The notes below the pieces were generated by a model that ran no database searches, was not told the DNA's origin, and worked only from the letters and a program-made list of their open reading frames with translations. A stretch of 41,204 nt of DNA, from positions 1 through 41,204 of the forward strand of contig JAKOOG010000256.1 of assembly GCA_022701545.1 (NCBI GenBank), read 5' to 3'. Source of the DNA: Weeksellaceae bacterium (GTDB lineage Bacteria > Bacteroidota > Bacteroidia > Flavobacteriales > Weeksellaceae). Shown here in pieces: positions 21,821 through 31,923 of this stretch; position 1 is the first letter of the stretch, and each line of letters begins with the position of its first letter. The position numbers and the translations under genes were made by a program.

Positions 21821-22231
21821 TTATCTGAACTGATCACAGAATTCTTTCAGGGATTTTTTGCCCAGGAAATTCAGTACCAGCTGATCGGTTTCAGAAAATA
21901 AGGTTTTTAAATGATCGTTGATCTCTTTTCCTACCGGACATGCCGGATTCGGATTGTTGTTCTTTTTGCCCAGCACCTCCGTATTCTTCACCGCCAGGTA
22001 AATTGCGGAAATACGGATTTCTTCCGCATTCCCGGCCAACCGGCTCCCTCCTTCTTTCCCCTGCCGGCTGACGATTAATCCCGCTTCTCTCAGGACGCTC
22101 AATTCTTTACGGACGATCACCGGATTGATGCTGATGCTTCCCGCCATCCATTCGGAGGTGAGCCATTCCTGCGGACTTTCGGCCAGTAGGGTCATGATGT
22201 GTATTGCCGTGGCAAATCTTGTGTTGTTCAT
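21821..22231 (-). CDS. Rrf2 family transcriptional regulator
   Basis: ATAIHIMTLLAESPQEWLTSEWMAGSISINPVIVRKELSVLREAGLIVSRQGKEGGSRLA. Confidence 0.85.
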   Translation of the reverse strand: MNNTRFATAIHIMTLLAESPQEWLTSEWMAGSISINPVIVRKELSVLREAGLIVSRQGKEGGSRLAGNAEEIRISAIYLAVKNTEVLGKKNNNPNPACPVGKEINDHLKTLFSETDQLVLNFLGKKSLKEFCDQFR

Positions 22232-22288
22232 AATTATCCGACAAAAGTAAACAAATTTTTTAATGTAACAAATTTTATTACAATTAAA

Positions 22289-23755
22289 TTATTCAGTCTC
22301 GATTCTTACCACTTTTTTCCCGGCATCACCCAGATACTGATTAATCAATGGTTCGTATATTTTATATCCGTCATCCACATTGGTAAAAATTACCAACCCC
22401 TGTTTTGTTTCCGGCAGCACCACCGCCAGCGTATTTACCCCTTTATCCACACCTCCGTGCGAAAGAGCTATTTCTCCGTTTCCCAAATCATATATTTCAA
22501 AACCCAACCCGAAATACTTATCTTTTTTGGTTTTGACCTGTCGGGTTTTCATTTCTTTAAATACTTCTTTAGACAACAAATCGTTGTTTATTACTGAGAT
22601 CAGGAATTTGCTGTAATCTTCTACGGAAGTCATTAGATCATCCGCAGCACTCGGCTGGTTATTTTTTACGATACTGTAAGGTTTGCCGTCATTGCCGTAA
22701 CCGGTAACGATCCTTCCCGCATCTTTTTTTTCATTCCAGATGTAGCTTGTATCGTGCATGCCTACAGGCTGAAAAATCAGTTCTTTTGCCAATTCTTCCA
22801 GGCTTTTATGAAATTTATTTTCGATGGCTTTCCGCAGATATTCGTAGCCTTCGCCGGAATATTGGTATTTCGATCCGGGATCAAATTCGAAGCTTAACCG
22901 GTGATCCGGTTTCTGCCATCTCCAGTTCGGGAACCCTGTCTGATGGCTCAAAATAATTCTGGCCGTTAATTTCTTATGTCTCGGATCTTTAAGAATATCG
23001 GGATCAATCCAGTATTTGTCCAGCGGTTCGTCAAGGTTCCATTTTCCCAGGGTTACCAGGCGTAAAACCGTGAGTGCAGTTACCGGCTTGGTCAGAGATG
23101 CCACATTAAAAAGACTGTTGTACGGTGCAGCGGCTTTCCCGTCAAGGGTCCCGTAAACTTTTATTTGGGTTAATTTTCCGTTTTCGATAACCCCTAATCC
23201 TAATGCAGGAATATGATTGTCTTTCAGTAACTGCTCAACAGGATCTGCCGCTACGGTATGGTTGGGCTCTCCGTGATCGTAACTCAGTACATCACTTATG
23301 ATCCAGTTTCCCTCTTTCTTTATCCAGACCGTTGTGAACTTTGCCCTGCCGCCCAAAACATCTTTCTTATGAGGTTCGCGGATGTAAAACTGGTGTTCGC
23401 CTGACTGTATGGCACCATACAATTTTCCGTCGCTGTACAGAGGAAAAACGTCAAGGCTTCCCGGAACAACTTTGCGGATCGGCTTTTTAAGAGGATCGGA
23501 ACAGATGTTTTCCCTGGTTCTTTCCAGAAACAATTTCTTATCCTGGAATCCGCCTTTATCATGATAAAATTTCAGATCGCTATCTACAAACTTTTCAAGG
23601 TATGCCATATCGCAGTTGTTGAAACCTCTTTCGAAAAACGTACTGTCCTGCTTTTTCAATTCTAAAAATAAATCTGAATTTTTATCGATCTGAGCATTGA
23701 TACACCCAGAGAAAAATAAGAAGATCATCATGGATGGGAAGAGTCTGTCTGCCAT
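22289..23755 (-). CDS. Serine hydrolase (beta-lactamase/class C-like) with N-terminal DUF4440-like domain
   Basis: N-terminal SnoaL/DUF4440-type region; LFNVASLTKPVTALTVLRLV (SxxK), YQYSGEGYEYLRKAIE. Confidence 0.88.
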   Translation of the reverse strand: MADRLFPSMMIFLFFSGCINAQIDKNSDLFLELKKQDSTFFERGFNNCDMAYLEKFVDSDLKFYHDKGGFQDKKLFLERTRENICSDPLKKPIRKVVPGSLDVFPLYSDGKLYGAIQSGEHQFYIREPHKKDVLGGRAKFTTVWIKKEGNWIISDVLSYDHGEPNHTVAADPVEQLLKDNHIPALGLGVIENGKLTQIKVYGTLDGKAAAPYNSLFNVASLTKPVTALTVLRLVTLGKWNLDEPLDKYWIDPDILKDPRHKKLTARIILSHQTGFPNWRWQKPDHRLSFEFDPGSKYQYSGEGYEYLRKAIENKFHKSLEELAKELIFQPVGMHDTSYIWNEKKDAGRIVTGYGNDGKPYSIVKNNQPSAADDLMTSVEDYSKFLISVINNDLLSKEVFKEMKTRQVKTKKDKYFGLGFEIYDLGNGEIALSHGGVDKGVNTLAVVLPETKQGLVIFTNVDDGYKIYEPLINQYLGDAGKKVVRIETE

Positions 23756-23842
23756 TGTTTAAATTTTTTGACAAAGATTCGGAATTATTGAATCGTTATC
23801 AAAAACATAGCCCGACAAAAACCCGCCAATTGCATGACACGT

Positions 23843-24418
23843 TTATAAAATACTGAAATTCAACTTATAGTAAAGTTCTCCCTTCCGATCTATATGATAA
23901 GCATTTCTTAATATGATGTAGATATTTATCAGTACCAACAGAATCATAACGGCTAAAACAACGGAATGTCCCGGTTTGAAAAGGGCAGTTATCATGAAAA
24001 CAACAGGAGAGATAATGGCTAAAAATACCTGAAGGGAAATGATCTGTTTAACGATCGGAGATTTCTCTTTGGTAAACAGCATGATCAGTAAAGGCGGAAG
24101 CACATTGGCAACCGGAAACCACGCAAGAGGAATTGAAGAAAGATTGATAAGCTTAACCAAAGTGAAATTAACGGGTTTTTCTTTTTCCGCTATTTCAGGA
24201 ATTTCTTCAACTTCCGTCTCTTGTTGGAATTGAATTTCAGGAATCCGCAAATCTCTTTCAGGGACATCAAGACTCAGCGCGAGCACCTTTAAGGTATATC
24301 CCTTAGGCTGCACGCCGGCTTCGATCCGCTGGATAGTCCTTACGGAAAGCCCTGACTTTTCAGCCAGCTCTTCCTGAGTGAGATTCTTCAGTTCCCTTAT
24401 TTTTTTTAATTCCGGCAT
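23843..24418 (-). CDS. Helix-turn-helix transcriptional regulator with C-terminal TM region
   Basis: IRELKNLTQEELAEKSGLSVRTIQRIEAGVQPKGYTLKVLA; four hydrophobic segments. Confidence 0.88.
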   Translation of the reverse strand: MPELKKIRELKNLTQEELAEKSGLSVRTIQRIEAGVQPKGYTLKVLALSLDVPERDLRIPEIQFQQETEVEEIPEIAEKEKPVNFTLVKLINLSSIPLAWFPVANVLPPLLIMLFTKEKSPIVKQIISLQVFLAIISPVVFMITALFKPGHSVVLAVMILLVLINIYIILRNAYHIDRKGELYYKLNFSIL

Positions 24419-24454
24419 AAAATATAAAACTGATGCAAATTTACAGTTTCAGGA

Positions 24455-25405
24455 TTATAAAATCAATTTATCCAGATCCAGCAGCAGATAATTGATGTTC
24501 TGGTTAATGGTTCTTGTGGCAGACTGCATCTGATTGAGCATGGCTGCGCGGTTGTGAAGATCCTGCGACCGGTAAAAGCCCCCGTCGCTGAAAATAACCG
24601 ACTGATCGGCCTTTTCCCCGTCATCATCAAACTGGTAATGCAGCCACCGCTCCTTCATGCTGGAAATGATGGACTGCTTTTCCCTGTTTGAAAATCTTTT
24701 CTCGGTATACATATACCAGATAAACGGCGGAAAATTCGGGGATTCGAGTTTTTCTCTCCAGATGTCTCTCAGCAGGTTTCTCTGATGGATAAATTCCACC
24801 TTCCGGCCTTTCGGATTGAGGGTGGCCAACCCGAAACCGGCTCCCAGACCTCCTCCCCCGATATCAATCGCGCTGCTCCAGGCTTCGTTTTTCACAATTC
24901 CACCGGCGATCGACGCGGCGGCTCCCGTTATAATGGAATAGAGAATAAGCCTGTTGTTTTTGGAATCATTCAGGTTATCCACATAATTTCCGATCTGCGC
25001 CACCCGTTCCCCTTCACAGTCGAATTCGGCTGCTACGGCATCCAGTTCCGTCAGGGCAATCGTTATTTTGCTGTTGATCCTGGTTTTCAGCTGCAGTACT
25101 TTTACCTGCGCCTGTAAGGAAGAGTCTTTTTTAAGCTCCATGATTTCATGCACTTCATCCAGGTTATCCAGGGCATTAAGGATCAGAATGCTCTGGTCGG
25201 AAAAAGTTCCTTTCAGTTCTTTATTGGCCGCGATAATGGAATCTGAATTATAGGAAGGCAGTTTATTATCGTAATTGTACTTGAACGGTGCTTTGCAATA
25301 GCTGTCCCTAAGCGTAAGGATGTTCTGCTTAATGGCCTGGTTTTTCTTTGAAACGCAGGAGGCAAAGAGGCAAAGCAACGGCAAAAAGTAAAACAGTTTT
25401 TTCAT
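24455..25405 (-). CDS. Putative lipoprotein, unknown function (start reassigned to the internal Met MKKLFYF)
   Basis: Signal peptide with LFASC lipobox at internal start; ORF track start 25471 is upstream of this. Confidence 0.65.
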   Translation of the reverse strand: MKKLFYFLPLLCLFASCVSKKNQAIKQNILTLRDSYCKAPFKYNYDNKLPSYNSDSIIAANKELKGTFSDQSILILNALDNLDEVHEIMELKKDSSLQAQVKVLQLKTRINSKITIALTELDAVAAEFDCEGERVAQIGNYVDNLNDSKNNRLILYSIITGAAASIAGGIVKNEAWSSAIDIGGGGLGAGFGLATLNPKGRKVEFIHQRNLLRDIWREKLESPNFPPFIWYMYTEKRFSNREKQSIISSMKERWLHYQFDDDGEKADQSVIFSDGGFYRSQDLHNRAAMLNQMQSATRTINQNINYLLLDLDKLIL

Positions 25406-25539
25406 TTTGTATTTCTTTAACCCAGCGGAAAACACATCTGTTCCAAAACAGCCATCCCGGTTTCTGACCAACAGATCGTGTTCTTTATGTTTAAATAAAA
25501 TTCTTGTGATAAAGCCATTGACTAAGATACATAAATAAA

Positions 25540-25569
25540 AAAATTTACCCGGAATCCGGGTAAATTTTT
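25540..25569 (-). terminator. Intrinsic terminator between lipoprotein and FKBP genes
   Basis: AAATTTACCCGGA-TCCGGGTAAATTT with flanking A/T runs. Confidence 0.6.
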
Positions 25570-25589
25570 AAGCTATTTTTAAGGAAAAC

Positions 25590-26024
25590 CTATTTGATGT
25601 CCAGTAATTCCACTTCAAAAACCAAGGTTGAATTCGGTCCGATTTCCTTGCTGATCTGCTGATCGCCATACGCAAGGTGCGGCGGAATAATCAGCCTCCA
25701 CTTGCTGCCCACCGGCATCAGCTGAAGCGCTTCCGTCCATCCCTTAATTACTTTGTTCAAAGGAAATGAAGCGGGCGTTCCTCTTTTTACCGAGCTGTCA
25801 AACACTTTTCCGGTAATGGTTGTTCCATGGTAATGGCATTTTACGGTTGATCTCGGTCCCGGTTTCGGCCCGTCGCCTTCCGTGATGATCTCATACTGCA
25901 ACCCGCTTGGGAGTTCAACCACACTTTCTCTTTTTCCGTATTCCGCCATATATTCCTGTCCGTCTTTCAGGTTTTTTTCTGCCTGCTCTTTTTTACGTTT
26001 GAATAACATATCTGCTACGCCCAT
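25590..26024 (-). CDS. FKBP-type peptidyl-prolyl cis-trans isomerase
   Basis: VKCHYHGTTITGKVFDSSVKRGTPASFPLNKVIKGWTEALQLMPVGSKWRLIIPPHLAYG. Confidence 0.95.
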   Translation of the reverse strand: MGVADMLFKRKKEQAEKNLKDGQEYMAEYGKRESVVELPSGLQYEIITEGDGPKPGPRSTVKCHYHGTTITGKVFDSSVKRGTPASFPLNKVIKGWTEALQLMPVGSKWRLIIPPHLAYGDQQISKEIGPNSTLVFEVELLDIK

Positions 26025-26221
26025 AATTAATTTTTTTACAAAGATAGGATTTTAGCACGGGATGACGGAAACCGGAAGATGGAGGTTAAAATTTTATTTA
26101 CAGCCATTTCAAATTCCTGATAATCAGTTTGTAGATTTTACGCCCGAAAAGTTCAGATATGTTTAATACTGTATTAACACGTTTGCGGAAAGTTGGCGTT
26201 ATAATTGGACTTAAAAACTAA

Positions 26222-27223
26222 ATGCCAAGTCCATTAAGATATAATAAGAGTTTTGATAAGCTGACTGATGAGGAACGGGAACTCCTTGAGATCAATAAAA
26301 AAAGCATTGCCGATTTCGTCGAACAGTCATCTTCCGTAAGTGACGTTACTTATGCAACCCGAAATGCCCATGCCAAAACCTATGCGGTTGCCAAGGGAGA
26401 ATTTATTATTGAACGTGATCTTCCGGAAGAGTTGCAGCCGTTTTTTGATAAAGAGAAATATGATCTCACCCTACGTTTCTCTAACGCCCATCCGAAAATC
26501 ATCAGGGGTAAAAAGGACATTCCGGCTTACGGATTTGCCGTCAAGATCAAAGATGAAAACGGGGTGCTGCTGGCAAATTTTCCTTTGGTAAATTTTCCAC
26601 TATTCCCGATTAATTCCGTAAGCACTTTTCTAAAACTGTTTACTTCCGTGAACCGCTTTTTTATCAAGAGGTGGAGTTCTTTTTCTTTACTAATGCAGAT
26701 TATTAAAGTAATTCCTTCAACGTTTACAGGGTCTTTCATAAAAAACATCTTTAAGCTCTGGAGGAAGCGGAATGATTTTTTCCTTTCTTTCGACTATCAT
26801 TCGGTAGGCGTGTACCGGCTGGGAGATTACATGATGAAAATTAAGCTTAATCCTCAGTCCGTACCTAAAAATTTCGGAAAGCGGCTGAAGGTAAAAGGGG
26901 CCCTGGAACATTACTTAAATACAGAACATTTTGCAGCGGATGTCATGATCCAGCTTTGTTACGACCTGAAAGACCAGCCCGTCAATCAACTGAATGTGGA
27001 ATGGAAAAACTCACCCTTCATTAAAATCGGGGAAATCAGAATCGGTAAAAACAGCCTTCTCGATCCGTATGCCTGTGAAAATGAAATGCTTTCCTTCAAT
27101 CCTTTTGAGAGCAAAATCTTCTTCCAGCCGGTCGGAAAACTGCAGAAACTGCGTGAAGATGCCTACAGGGTTTCGATGCAAACGAGACTGAAGATCAATA
27201 AGCTGCTTAAATATGATAAGTGA
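26222..27223 (+). CDS. Catalase-like (heme-dependent catalase fold) protein
   Basis: RNAHAKTYAVAKGEFII...YDLTLRFSNAHPKI..KKDIPAYGFAVKI..; catalase-related family layout, about 330 aa. Confidence 0.65.
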   Translation: MPSPLRYNKSFDKLTDEERELLEINKKSIADFVEQSSSVSDVTYATRNAHAKTYAVAKGEFIIERDLPEELQPFFDKEKYDLTLRFSNAHPKIIRGKKDIPAYGFAVKIKDENGVLLANFPLVNFPLFPINSVSTFLKLFTSVNRFFIKRWSSFSLLMQIIKVIPSTFTGSFIKNIFKLWRKRNDFFLSFDYHSVGVYRLGDYMMKIKLNPQSVPKNFGKRLKVKGALEHYLNTEHFAADVMIQLCYDLKDQPVNQLNVEWKNSPFIKIGEIRIGKNSLLDPYACENEMLSFNPFESKIFFQPVGKLQKLREDAYRVSMQTRLKINKLLKYDK

Positions 27224-27331
27224 GAAGTGAATTTTGCTCCGCAAGTAAATAGGTAATTGCCAACAGAAATAAAATTCAGAAGCGCAGCGGATTCACCTGC
27301 AGGAATTGACCGTTTACAAATTATTCCCCAA

Positions 27332-27367
27332 TAAAAAAGGCTTTACACAATGGTAAAGCCTTTTTTA
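27332..27367. terminator. Bidirectional intrinsic terminator between convergent genes
   Basis: AAAAAAGGCTTTAC-acaatg-GTAAAGCCTTTTTT. Confidence 0.85.
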
Positions 27368-27383
27368 TTAATTTAATCTAAAA

Positions 27384-28424
27384 TTAGTCTTCGAGTTCTT
27401 CTTTTTCTTCCTTTTTATCCGGGAAAATGAGTGACAGAATTACGGAGATCGCCAGAACCCCGCCTACAATTCCCAAAGACACCGGAGATGGAATATGAAT
27501 CCACGGTGCGATCAGCATTTTTACTCCGATGAACGTCAGGATCACGGCCAGACCATAAGGCAGCTTACTGAACATATGGATAAAATTCGCCAACAGGAAA
27601 TACAGAGACCGTAATCCTAAAATTGCGAAAATATTCGACGTGTAGAGGATAAACGGATCATTGGAGATGGCAAAGATTGCCGGGATGGAATCTACTGCAA
27701 AAAGCACATCGGTAAATTCGATAACGGCTACGACTACCAAAAGCGGCGTGGCCATTTTCATCCCGTTCTGAACGGTAAAGAATTTATCGCCGACATAGTT
27801 GTCTGAAACTTTCCAGAATCTTTTGATCAGACGGGCTCCCGCGGTATTGCTGTAGTCTTCATCTTCGTCATCATCACCGCCACCCCAGGATTTAATCCCA
27901 GCATAAACGAGGAAGAGCCCGAATAGTGCCATCACAATGTTTATTTTTACCGGATGTCCGAAAATATTCATTTCCGGCAGATACGTCAGGTTAATCAGCC
28001 CTACGCCTGCAAAGATGAAAACGGCTCTGAAGATCAACGCTCCGATAATCCCCCAGAACAGCACTTTATGATGCAGGTACTTCGGAACTTTAAAGAATCC
28101 GAAAACCAGGATGAAAACGAATAAATTATCCACCGAAAGCGCCTTCTCAATCCAGTAGGCCGCCTGGTATTGCGTGAATTTCTCCACGGCCACCTCATGG
28201 CTGCCAGGCCCCAGATCTGAGTTGTATACCCAATAGACAACACCCGAAAATATCATGGACAGCGAGATCCATACAATTGACCAGATGGTGGCTTCTTTGG
28301 AAGAAACCTCATGACTTTTTTTATTGAAAACCCCCAAGTCGAGGAGCAACATGATAACCACCGTTACCGCGAATCCCCAAACCAGACCGGGATGAAGATC
28401 CAAAATGCTAGTATTTTGTCCCAC
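27384..28424 (-). CDS. TerC/Alx family membrane protein
   Basis: YWIEKALSVDNLFVFILVFGFFKVP, HKVLFWGIIGALIFRAVFIFAG, FAVDSIPAIFAISNDPFILYTSNIFAILGLRSLYFLL. Confidence 0.94.
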   Translation of the reverse strand: MGQNTSILDLHPGLVWGFAVTVVIMLLLDLGVFNKKSHEVSSKEATIWSIVWISLSMIFSGVVYWVYNSDLGPGSHEVAVEKFTQYQAAYWIEKALSVDNLFVFILVFGFFKVPKYLHHKVLFWGIIGALIFRAVFIFAGVGLINLTYLPEMNIFGHPVKINIVMALFGLFLVYAGIKSWGGGDDDEDEDYSNTAGARLIKRFWKVSDNYVGDKFFTVQNGMKMATPLLVVVAVIEFTDVLFAVDSIPAIFAISNDPFILYTSNIFAILGLRSLYFLLANFIHMFSKLPYGLAVILTFIGVKMLIAPWIHIPSPVSLGIVGGVLAISVILSLIFPDKKEEKEELED

Positions 28425-28556
28425 TTTTTACTTTATGTTATTATATGATAAAAGCAATAGCTGTATGAAAACAGATATTGCCATTAGTTGATTATTATTA
28501 AGATTCAACAGATTTTAAATTTGGCCAAAGCCAATTCCCATTGATACCTGTCTATC

Positions 28557-29168
28557 CTACAAATATTTCTGCTTTACGGTTTCTATTGTTTCCTGCAGTT
28601 TCCGGTCGGCGGTCGGGTCTCCGATCGCGTTGAATTTCCATTCCCCGTTTCTTTTATAGAAAACGCCCATCACCATAGCAACGTGGCCCTTGAAAGAAGC
28701 ATCGTTTGCAATATCATATTTAGCGAAAACTTCTCTGACGTTGGTTGGCGTTCCTTCATAAATCCTGATGGATGCAAAAGGGATCGTTCCGAAATCCTGG
28801 CCTTTATAGCTGTTCAGTACCAATGCTACGTGCTCTACATTAGCATCCAGATTGCTGAAATCTACGGTGATCACTTCATTGTCCAGTCCGTCGTTTCCGT
28901 TCACGTCACCGGTTAAGTCGTCCCCGCTGTGTTTTACGGCACCGTTTTTAGACTTCAGGTTCCCGAAATAAATGATTTCAGTAGCATTTTTGTTAGCATC
29001 ATATAAAATACAGCTTCCGTCCAGGTCTACCGCCTCTCTGGTAACGCCCCCGAAAAATCCTTTTTTCTCGATTGCTCCCCAGTTGATTCCCACACAAGCC
29101 TGTGAAAGCGTGGTTCCGTTTTCTTTGGTAAGGTTAATTCTCTGACCTTTTTGTAAGTTAATAGCCAT
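28557..29168 (-). CDS. TerD family protein
   Basis: GINWGAIEKKGFFGG..VDLDGSCILYD, HSGDDLTGDVNGNDGLDNEVITVDFSNLD. Confidence 0.93.
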   Translation of the reverse strand: MAINLQKGQRINLTKENGTTLSQACVGINWGAIEKKGFFGGVTREAVDLDGSCILYDANKNATEIIYFGNLKSKNGAVKHSGDDLTGDVNGNDGLDNEVITVDFSNLDANVEHVALVLNSYKGQDFGTIPFASIRIYEGTPTNVREVFAKYDIANDASFKGHVAMVMGVFYKRNGEWKFNAIGDPTADRKLQETIETVKQKYL

Positions 29169-29225
29169 CTTTTTATATTTAGTTTGTTAATTTGTTTTTT
29201 GCAAAGCGTTACTTTGATTTCGCTT

Positions 29226-30176
29226 TTAATTGTTATTTAAATTTAAATTCAGCATCGCACGGAGAATATTGGTTTCTTCGTTGATGTCGAACATTTTGCT
29301 CATGATGTCCGTGTTTTCCAGATTTTTAATATAATCTTTCAGGACACCGGTTACCTGTTCGGGCAATACTTTTTTTCTTTCATTCATTGTTTCTTCCAGC
29401 TGTTCATTTTTTCTTTTAAGCTGATAGACAATGGTTCCCTGGTTTGATTCGTTTGGGCTCATATCAAGCTTTTCCAGTTTTTTCGGATCTGCCAGGTACA
29501 TTTTCCTGCCTTCGACATCGAAGATGAAATGATCTTCGGACTGAAAAATCTTAAAGAGCTCATATTCGTTTCCGGAAATCTGATAGCCACATATAAAACG
29601 GACCTTAAAATTCTGAATATTAAGCCGTCCCAGCAGTTTTCTTTCAATCTGGTACTCCTGATACCGGTAGGCCGGAAAATTTCCGGATTGCAGCAGGTTT
29701 TCATCAACTCCTGATCTGTAAAACTCACCAGCATATTTTTTATAAAAATACAGCACATGGTCCCAGTTCAGCCGGAATTTTTCTTCTGTAAGATCGTTGT
29801 AGAGGCTTTTCAGCTGACTGGAAAAAGTACCGCTGTACATCTTACGGTCCGTTTCAAAACCGTCTATCCGTTTTTCTTCGAATCCGGAAATGTACTTGCT
29901 GTTGACTTCCATTTCATTGATTACCGCCAGCATGTCATTTTCCTTCTGTCTTTTAATTTTCGTTAAAAGTTCGATCAGGCTGTCGGTGAACTGCAGGTGA
30001 AAAAGTTCCAGCTTGCTGTAATCCAGTCCTTTGTTTTCCTGAAAAAGGTTGTGGATAATATCCGTCTTGATGTAGATGGAAATGATATCGACATTTTCAA
30101 AAAAATTCGCGAGAAGCTTAAGTTTCGTTAATCTTCTCTTGCTTTGGGACATGATATTTACGGCATCTTCATTCAC
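29226..30176 (-). CDS. Hypothetical protein of ter-like cluster
   Basis: 316-aa intact ORF between TerD and TelA genes, same strand. Confidence 0.7.
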   Translation of the reverse strand: MNEDAVNIMSQSKRRLTKLKLLANFFENVDIISIYIKTDIIHNLFQENKGLDYSKLELFHLQFTDSLIELLTKIKRQKENDMLAVINEMEVNSKYISGFEEKRIDGFETDRKMYSGTFSSQLKSLYNDLTEEKFRLNWDHVLYFYKKYAGEFYRSGVDENLLQSGNFPAYRYQEYQIERKLLGRLNIQNFKVRFICGYQISGNEYELFKIFQSEDHFIFDVEGRKMYLADPKKLEKLDMSPNESNQGTIVYQLKRKNEQLEETMNERKKVLPEQVTGVLKDYIKNLENTDIMSKMFDINEETNILRAMLNLNLNNN

Positions 30177-30189
30177 CTTGCTGCTGCGA

Positions 30190-31362
30190 TTATCCTCTTA
30201 CGTTGGCTTTCAGTTCGTGCTCCAGGGTCATCAGATCCTGATCCAGCTTTCTTCGTCCTTCGGCACCCTGCTTCTGGATTTGTTTTACTTCGTTTAAAGT
30301 ATTGATCAGCTTCGAAGTTGTTTCTCTTAAAACATCTACCGAAACGATGGTCTGCTCGTTGGCTCTTGCTACATTTACGGAGTTCTGTCCCAGACGCTCG
30401 GCATTTTTCCTCAGAATGTCTTCGGTAGTCGCTGAAACCTTCTGCTGAATCTCGATGCTCTGCTGCTGCCTGTACATGGCTACGGCCAATGACAGCTGGT
30501 TTTTCCAGAGCGGCAATGTTGTCGTAAGGATCGTCTGTGCTTTTTCAGCAATCGAAACGTTGTTGTTCTGAACGAGTCTGATCTGCGGAAGCGACTGCAT
30601 CATGATCAGGCGTACCACCTTCAGGTCGGCCAGTCTCCGGTCCAGTCTTGCGATAAAATCCCTTTTGTCGGCAATCTGGTAATCCTGGAATTCCTGCGGA
30701 TTGGCTTCCATGTGGGCCAGTTCGGCACCGGCTTTTTCCATTCTCAGGTTTCCGATGATCACCAGCTCTTCAATCTGCTTGATGGCATTGACGTTGCTTT
30801 CGAAAATCGTCTGCAGAACGGCATTATCTTTTGTGGAAGTAATGATTCCCGCGTTTACTTTGTAGGCAATCTGATCGATGTTGTTGATGATTTTATCGTA
30901 TTTGGCAAACAGATTCTCGATCTGCGTCATCACGCTTTTCATGAAAGGCAGCTTGCTTAAGAAGCTTTTGAATTTATTCTGGTTTAATTCTTCAACATCT
31001 ACGTAATTCAGCTCAACCAATAGATTATTGATCAGCTCTCCCACTTCCCCGGAATTGGATCTTCTTACATTTCCCAGGAAGCTGTCACTCTGGTTGGATA
31101 AGGTTCTCTGAAGCTCTGATCCGAAGTTTACAATCGATCCCGGATTGGTTTCATCGATGGAATCGGCCAGAGTCTCATATTTCCGGCGTTCTTCCGACTG
31201 CAATTGGGTAAGGTTTACGTTTCCATCCCGGTCTACAAGAGGCGCCGGCGGCGTACTTGGTGTCGCCATGCCTGGCGGCGGTGCCATCGGCGTCGGTTCG
31301 AAGGTTTTTAAAGGCTCGATGGATCCAAGCGGATCTATAGGTTGATTTTCCTGATTGTCCAT
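30190..31362 (-). CDS. TelA-like toxic anion resistance protein
   Basis: Coiled-coil; SFLGNVRRSNSGEVGELINNLLVELN, LPLWKNQLSLAVAMYRQQQSIEIQQKVSATTEDILRKNAERLGQNSVNVA. Confidence 0.9.
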   Translation of the reverse strand: MDNQENQPIDPLGSIEPLKTFEPTPMAPPPGMATPSTPPAPLVDRDGNVNLTQLQSEERRKYETLADSIDETNPGSIVNFGSELQRTLSNQSDSFLGNVRRSNSGEVGELINNLLVELNYVDVEELNQNKFKSFLSKLPFMKSVMTQIENLFAKYDKIINNIDQIAYKVNAGIITSTKDNAVLQTIFESNVNAIKQIEELVIIGNLRMEKAGAELAHMEANPQEFQDYQIADKRDFIARLDRRLADLKVVRLIMMQSLPQIRLVQNNNVSIAEKAQTILTTTLPLWKNQLSLAVAMYRQQQSIEIQQKVSATTEDILRKNAERLGQNSVNVARANEQTIVSVDVLRETTSKLINTLNEVKQIQKQGAEGRRKLDQDLMTLEHELKANVRG

Positions 31363-31368
31363 GGTAAA

Positions 31369-31923
31369 TTATTGATAGATTGCTACAAATTTTTCAAGGC
31401 CTTCCCTTTGTCCGGAACCTACGGCTTCAAACTTCCATTCGCCGTTTCTGTTGTAGATCCTTCCGAATTCCACTGCGGTTTCTATGGAGAAGTCTTCATC
31501 CAGTTCGTATTTTAAAATTTCTTCGTTCGTTTCGGTATTGAAGATCCTGATGAATGAGTTTCTCACCTGCCCGAAGTTCTGTCTTCTGGAATCGGCCTCA
31601 TGGATCGTCACCACCACGGTGATTTCTTTTACGGCCGGATCAATTTTAGTAAGATCGATTTTAATCTGCTCATCATCTCCGTTTCCGTCTCCTGTCAGGT
31701 TATCCCCCGAGTGGATCACGGCTTTATCCGGAGATTCCAGGTTGTTGTAAAAGATAAAGTGGTTATCGGAAACCAGCTTTTTGTTTTCGCCTAACAAAAA
31801 TAAAGAGGCGTCGAGGTCGAAAGCCGTTCCCGTTGATGTATTATTGGTGTCCCATCCTAAACCTACGGTGAATTTCGGTGCATTTATATTTTCTCTCTGT
31901 CCTTTCTGTAAGTTAATAGCCAT
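31369..31923 (-). CDS. TerD family protein
   Basis: VGLGWDTNNTSTGTAFDLDASLFLLGENKKL, HSGDNLTGDGNGDDEQIKIDLTKID. Confidence 0.95.
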   Translation of the reverse strand: MAINLQKGQRENINAPKFTVGLGWDTNNTSTGTAFDLDASLFLLGENKKLVSDNHFIFYNNLESPDKAVIHSGDNLTGDGNGDDEQIKIDLTKIDPAVKEITVVVTIHEADSRRQNFGQVRNSFIRIFNTETNEEILKYELDEDFSIETAVEFGRIYNRNGEWKFEAVGSGQREGLEKFVAIYQ